DNA of 64,000 nt from PoT sp049331405 (lineage in GTDB: Bacteria; Planctomycetota; Planctomycetia; Isosphaerales; Isosphaeraceae), in contig NZ_CP186274.1 in assembly GCF_049331405.1 (NCBI RefSeq), positions 4,030,001 to 4,094,000 of the forward strand. Direction: 5' to 3'. The position numbers were made by a program, and so were the translations under genes. Shown one piece after another: positions 63,312 through 64,000 of this stretch (position 1 is the first letter of the stretch; every line of letters starts with the position of its first letter). The notes under the pieces were generated by a model, which did not search any database, had not been told where the DNA came from, and saw nothing but the letters and a program-made list of their open reading frames with translations.

Positions 63312-64000
63312 TCATTTCGGCGCGACGTGCCGGGATCTCAGAATCAGGAATTGGTCGGCCTCATAACAAACGACGCCAAGCCCTGACGGCATGTCCACCA
63401 GTGCACGCGGTCCCTTCCCGGGGAAAGCGTCGACGCGAGGCTCGACGAAGGCCTTGCCGAACGCCGGGTTTCCGGTCCCTCGCCAGCGCACGACCTTGTG
63501 AGAGAGATGGCAGGCGGCGGCGAGGTCGAGATGCCCATCCTTGTCTTCGTCGTAGAGAATGACCTCGCGGATCTCGTCGGCGGTCGCCTCCCCCTGCTTC
63601 AAGGTTCCCGGCGAGAAGCTCCCGACGAACTGGATTCGCGGCTCCCGGTTCAGGAAGACCGCGACGTTGTCCGACGGACCTCGGTTCCCCACGACCAGGT
63701 CCGGACGGCCGTCGCCATCGAGGTCCCCCGCCTTGAGGTGATAGGGGATCGTCCCCTGGGCATGAAACGTTTGCTGATGAGAAAATCCACCGACGCCATC
63801 ACCTTTCCAGATCTCGACGAGGTTCGATGAGTAGATCGAGAAGGCGAGATCCGCGAGGCCGTCACCGGAGAAGTCAGCGACGACGACGTCGCGAGGTCCG
63901 GGAGGAAGAGGATAGATGCGCTGGGTGAAGCTTCGGCTTCCCTCGTTCAGGAGGACGACGAAGAAATCACCGGACCAGGCGACTGCCACGAGGTCGCGCT
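63312..64000 (-). CDS. FG-GAP/VCBS repeat protein (partial, C-terminal part)
   Basis: The 229 residues seen are the C-terminal part of a longer protein whose 5' end lies beyond the window. Repeats carry the Asp-rich calcium-binding pattern of FG-GAP/VCBS beta-propellers: VVVADFSGDGLADLAFS, LKAGDLDGDGRPDLVVGNRG and LYDEDKDGHLDLAAAC, spaced by about 60 residues. Such proteins are usually exported and often act in adhesion or ligand binding. The first visible residues (DLVAVAWSGDFFVVLLNEG) are already inside a repeat, so GTG 63989 is not the true start. The 211 bases between it and the TPR/alpha-CTD gene should hold that operon's promoter. Confidence 0.88.
   Translation of the reverse strand, partial: RDLVAVAWSGDFFVVLLNEGSRSFTQRIYPLPPGPRDVVVADFSGDGLADLAFSIYSSNLVEIWKGDGVGGFSHQQTFHAQGTIPYHLKAGDLDGDGRPDLVVGNRGPSDNVAVFLNREPRIQFVGSFSPGTLKQGEATADEIREVILYDEDKDGHLDLAAACHLSHKVVRWRGTGNPAFGKAFVEPRVDAFPGKGPRALVDMPSGLGVVCYEADQFLILRSRHVAPK

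Noticed and set aside
1..64000. CRISPR arrays, tRNA or rRNA genes, prophage or defence islands
   Set aside because: I looked for regular repeat-spacer patterns, tRNA-like cloverleaf 3' ends and phage or restriction genes and saw none; a tRNAscan or CRISPR finder run would settle this.

Overview
The window is high-GC DNA (around 63-65 % by eye) whose gene content points to a planctomycete, most likely of the Isosphaeraceae type. The evidence is a fused SecDF, an exosortase with a PEP-CTERM substrate, many long extracellular-polysaccharide (EPS) genes, several exported metabolic enzymes, and a TPR protein carrying two RNA polymerase alpha C-terminal domains. This assignment is inference from gene content; no rRNA gene is present. 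I see no CRISPR array, no tRNA gene and no prophage.

Layout. 1-10.5 kb is housekeeping and metabolism: the 5' part of an SdhC-like gene, a small unknown gene, RNase P RNA with its promoter, a YbaK-type deacylase, bifunctional PutA, the rplM-rpsI operon, a myo-inositol oxygenase, a PEP-CTERM protein and a class V PLP enzyme. 10.7-38.5 kb is a large EPS locus. Its first part runs mostly on the plus strand: GT-C transferase, WecA-like initiating transferase, Wzz/BY-kinase, O-antigen ligase/polymerase, an FHA-membrane-TPR protein, exosortase, EpsI, GDP-mannose dehydratase and a type I phosphodiesterase. Next come a second GT-C protein and a methyltransferase on the minus strand, then a nested pair of insertion sequences. 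The second part holds four GT4 glycosyltransferases around a second polymerase-like membrane protein.

38.7-43.6 kb is a MoxR / DUF58 / transglutaminase operon. 43.9-49.4 kb holds an FAH-family hydrolase, pyruvate carboxylase and the biotin ligase that could charge it. 49.6-56.6 kb groups four enzymes that all carry export signals (RraA-like, SelA-like PLP enzyme, amidohydrolase, triple RidA) and an LctP permease. I propose that these form an extracytoplasmic catabolic module. 56.9-63.1 kb is a minus-strand operon in the order TPR/dual alpha-CTD protein, tgt, yajC, secDF. The window ends inside an FG-GAP repeat protein.

The most notable items are: (1) the TPR protein with tandem RNAP alpha-CTDs, almost certainly co-transcribed with tgt-yajC-secDF; (2) the exported amidohydrolase / SelA-like / RidA / RraA cluster; (3) a degenerate-FHA, single-pass, TPR protein between the polymerase and exosortase genes; and (4) a nested IS insertion whose boundaries can be read exactly (ISAs1-type element with a 10-bp target duplication, interrupted by an IS3-type element with a 3-bp duplication).
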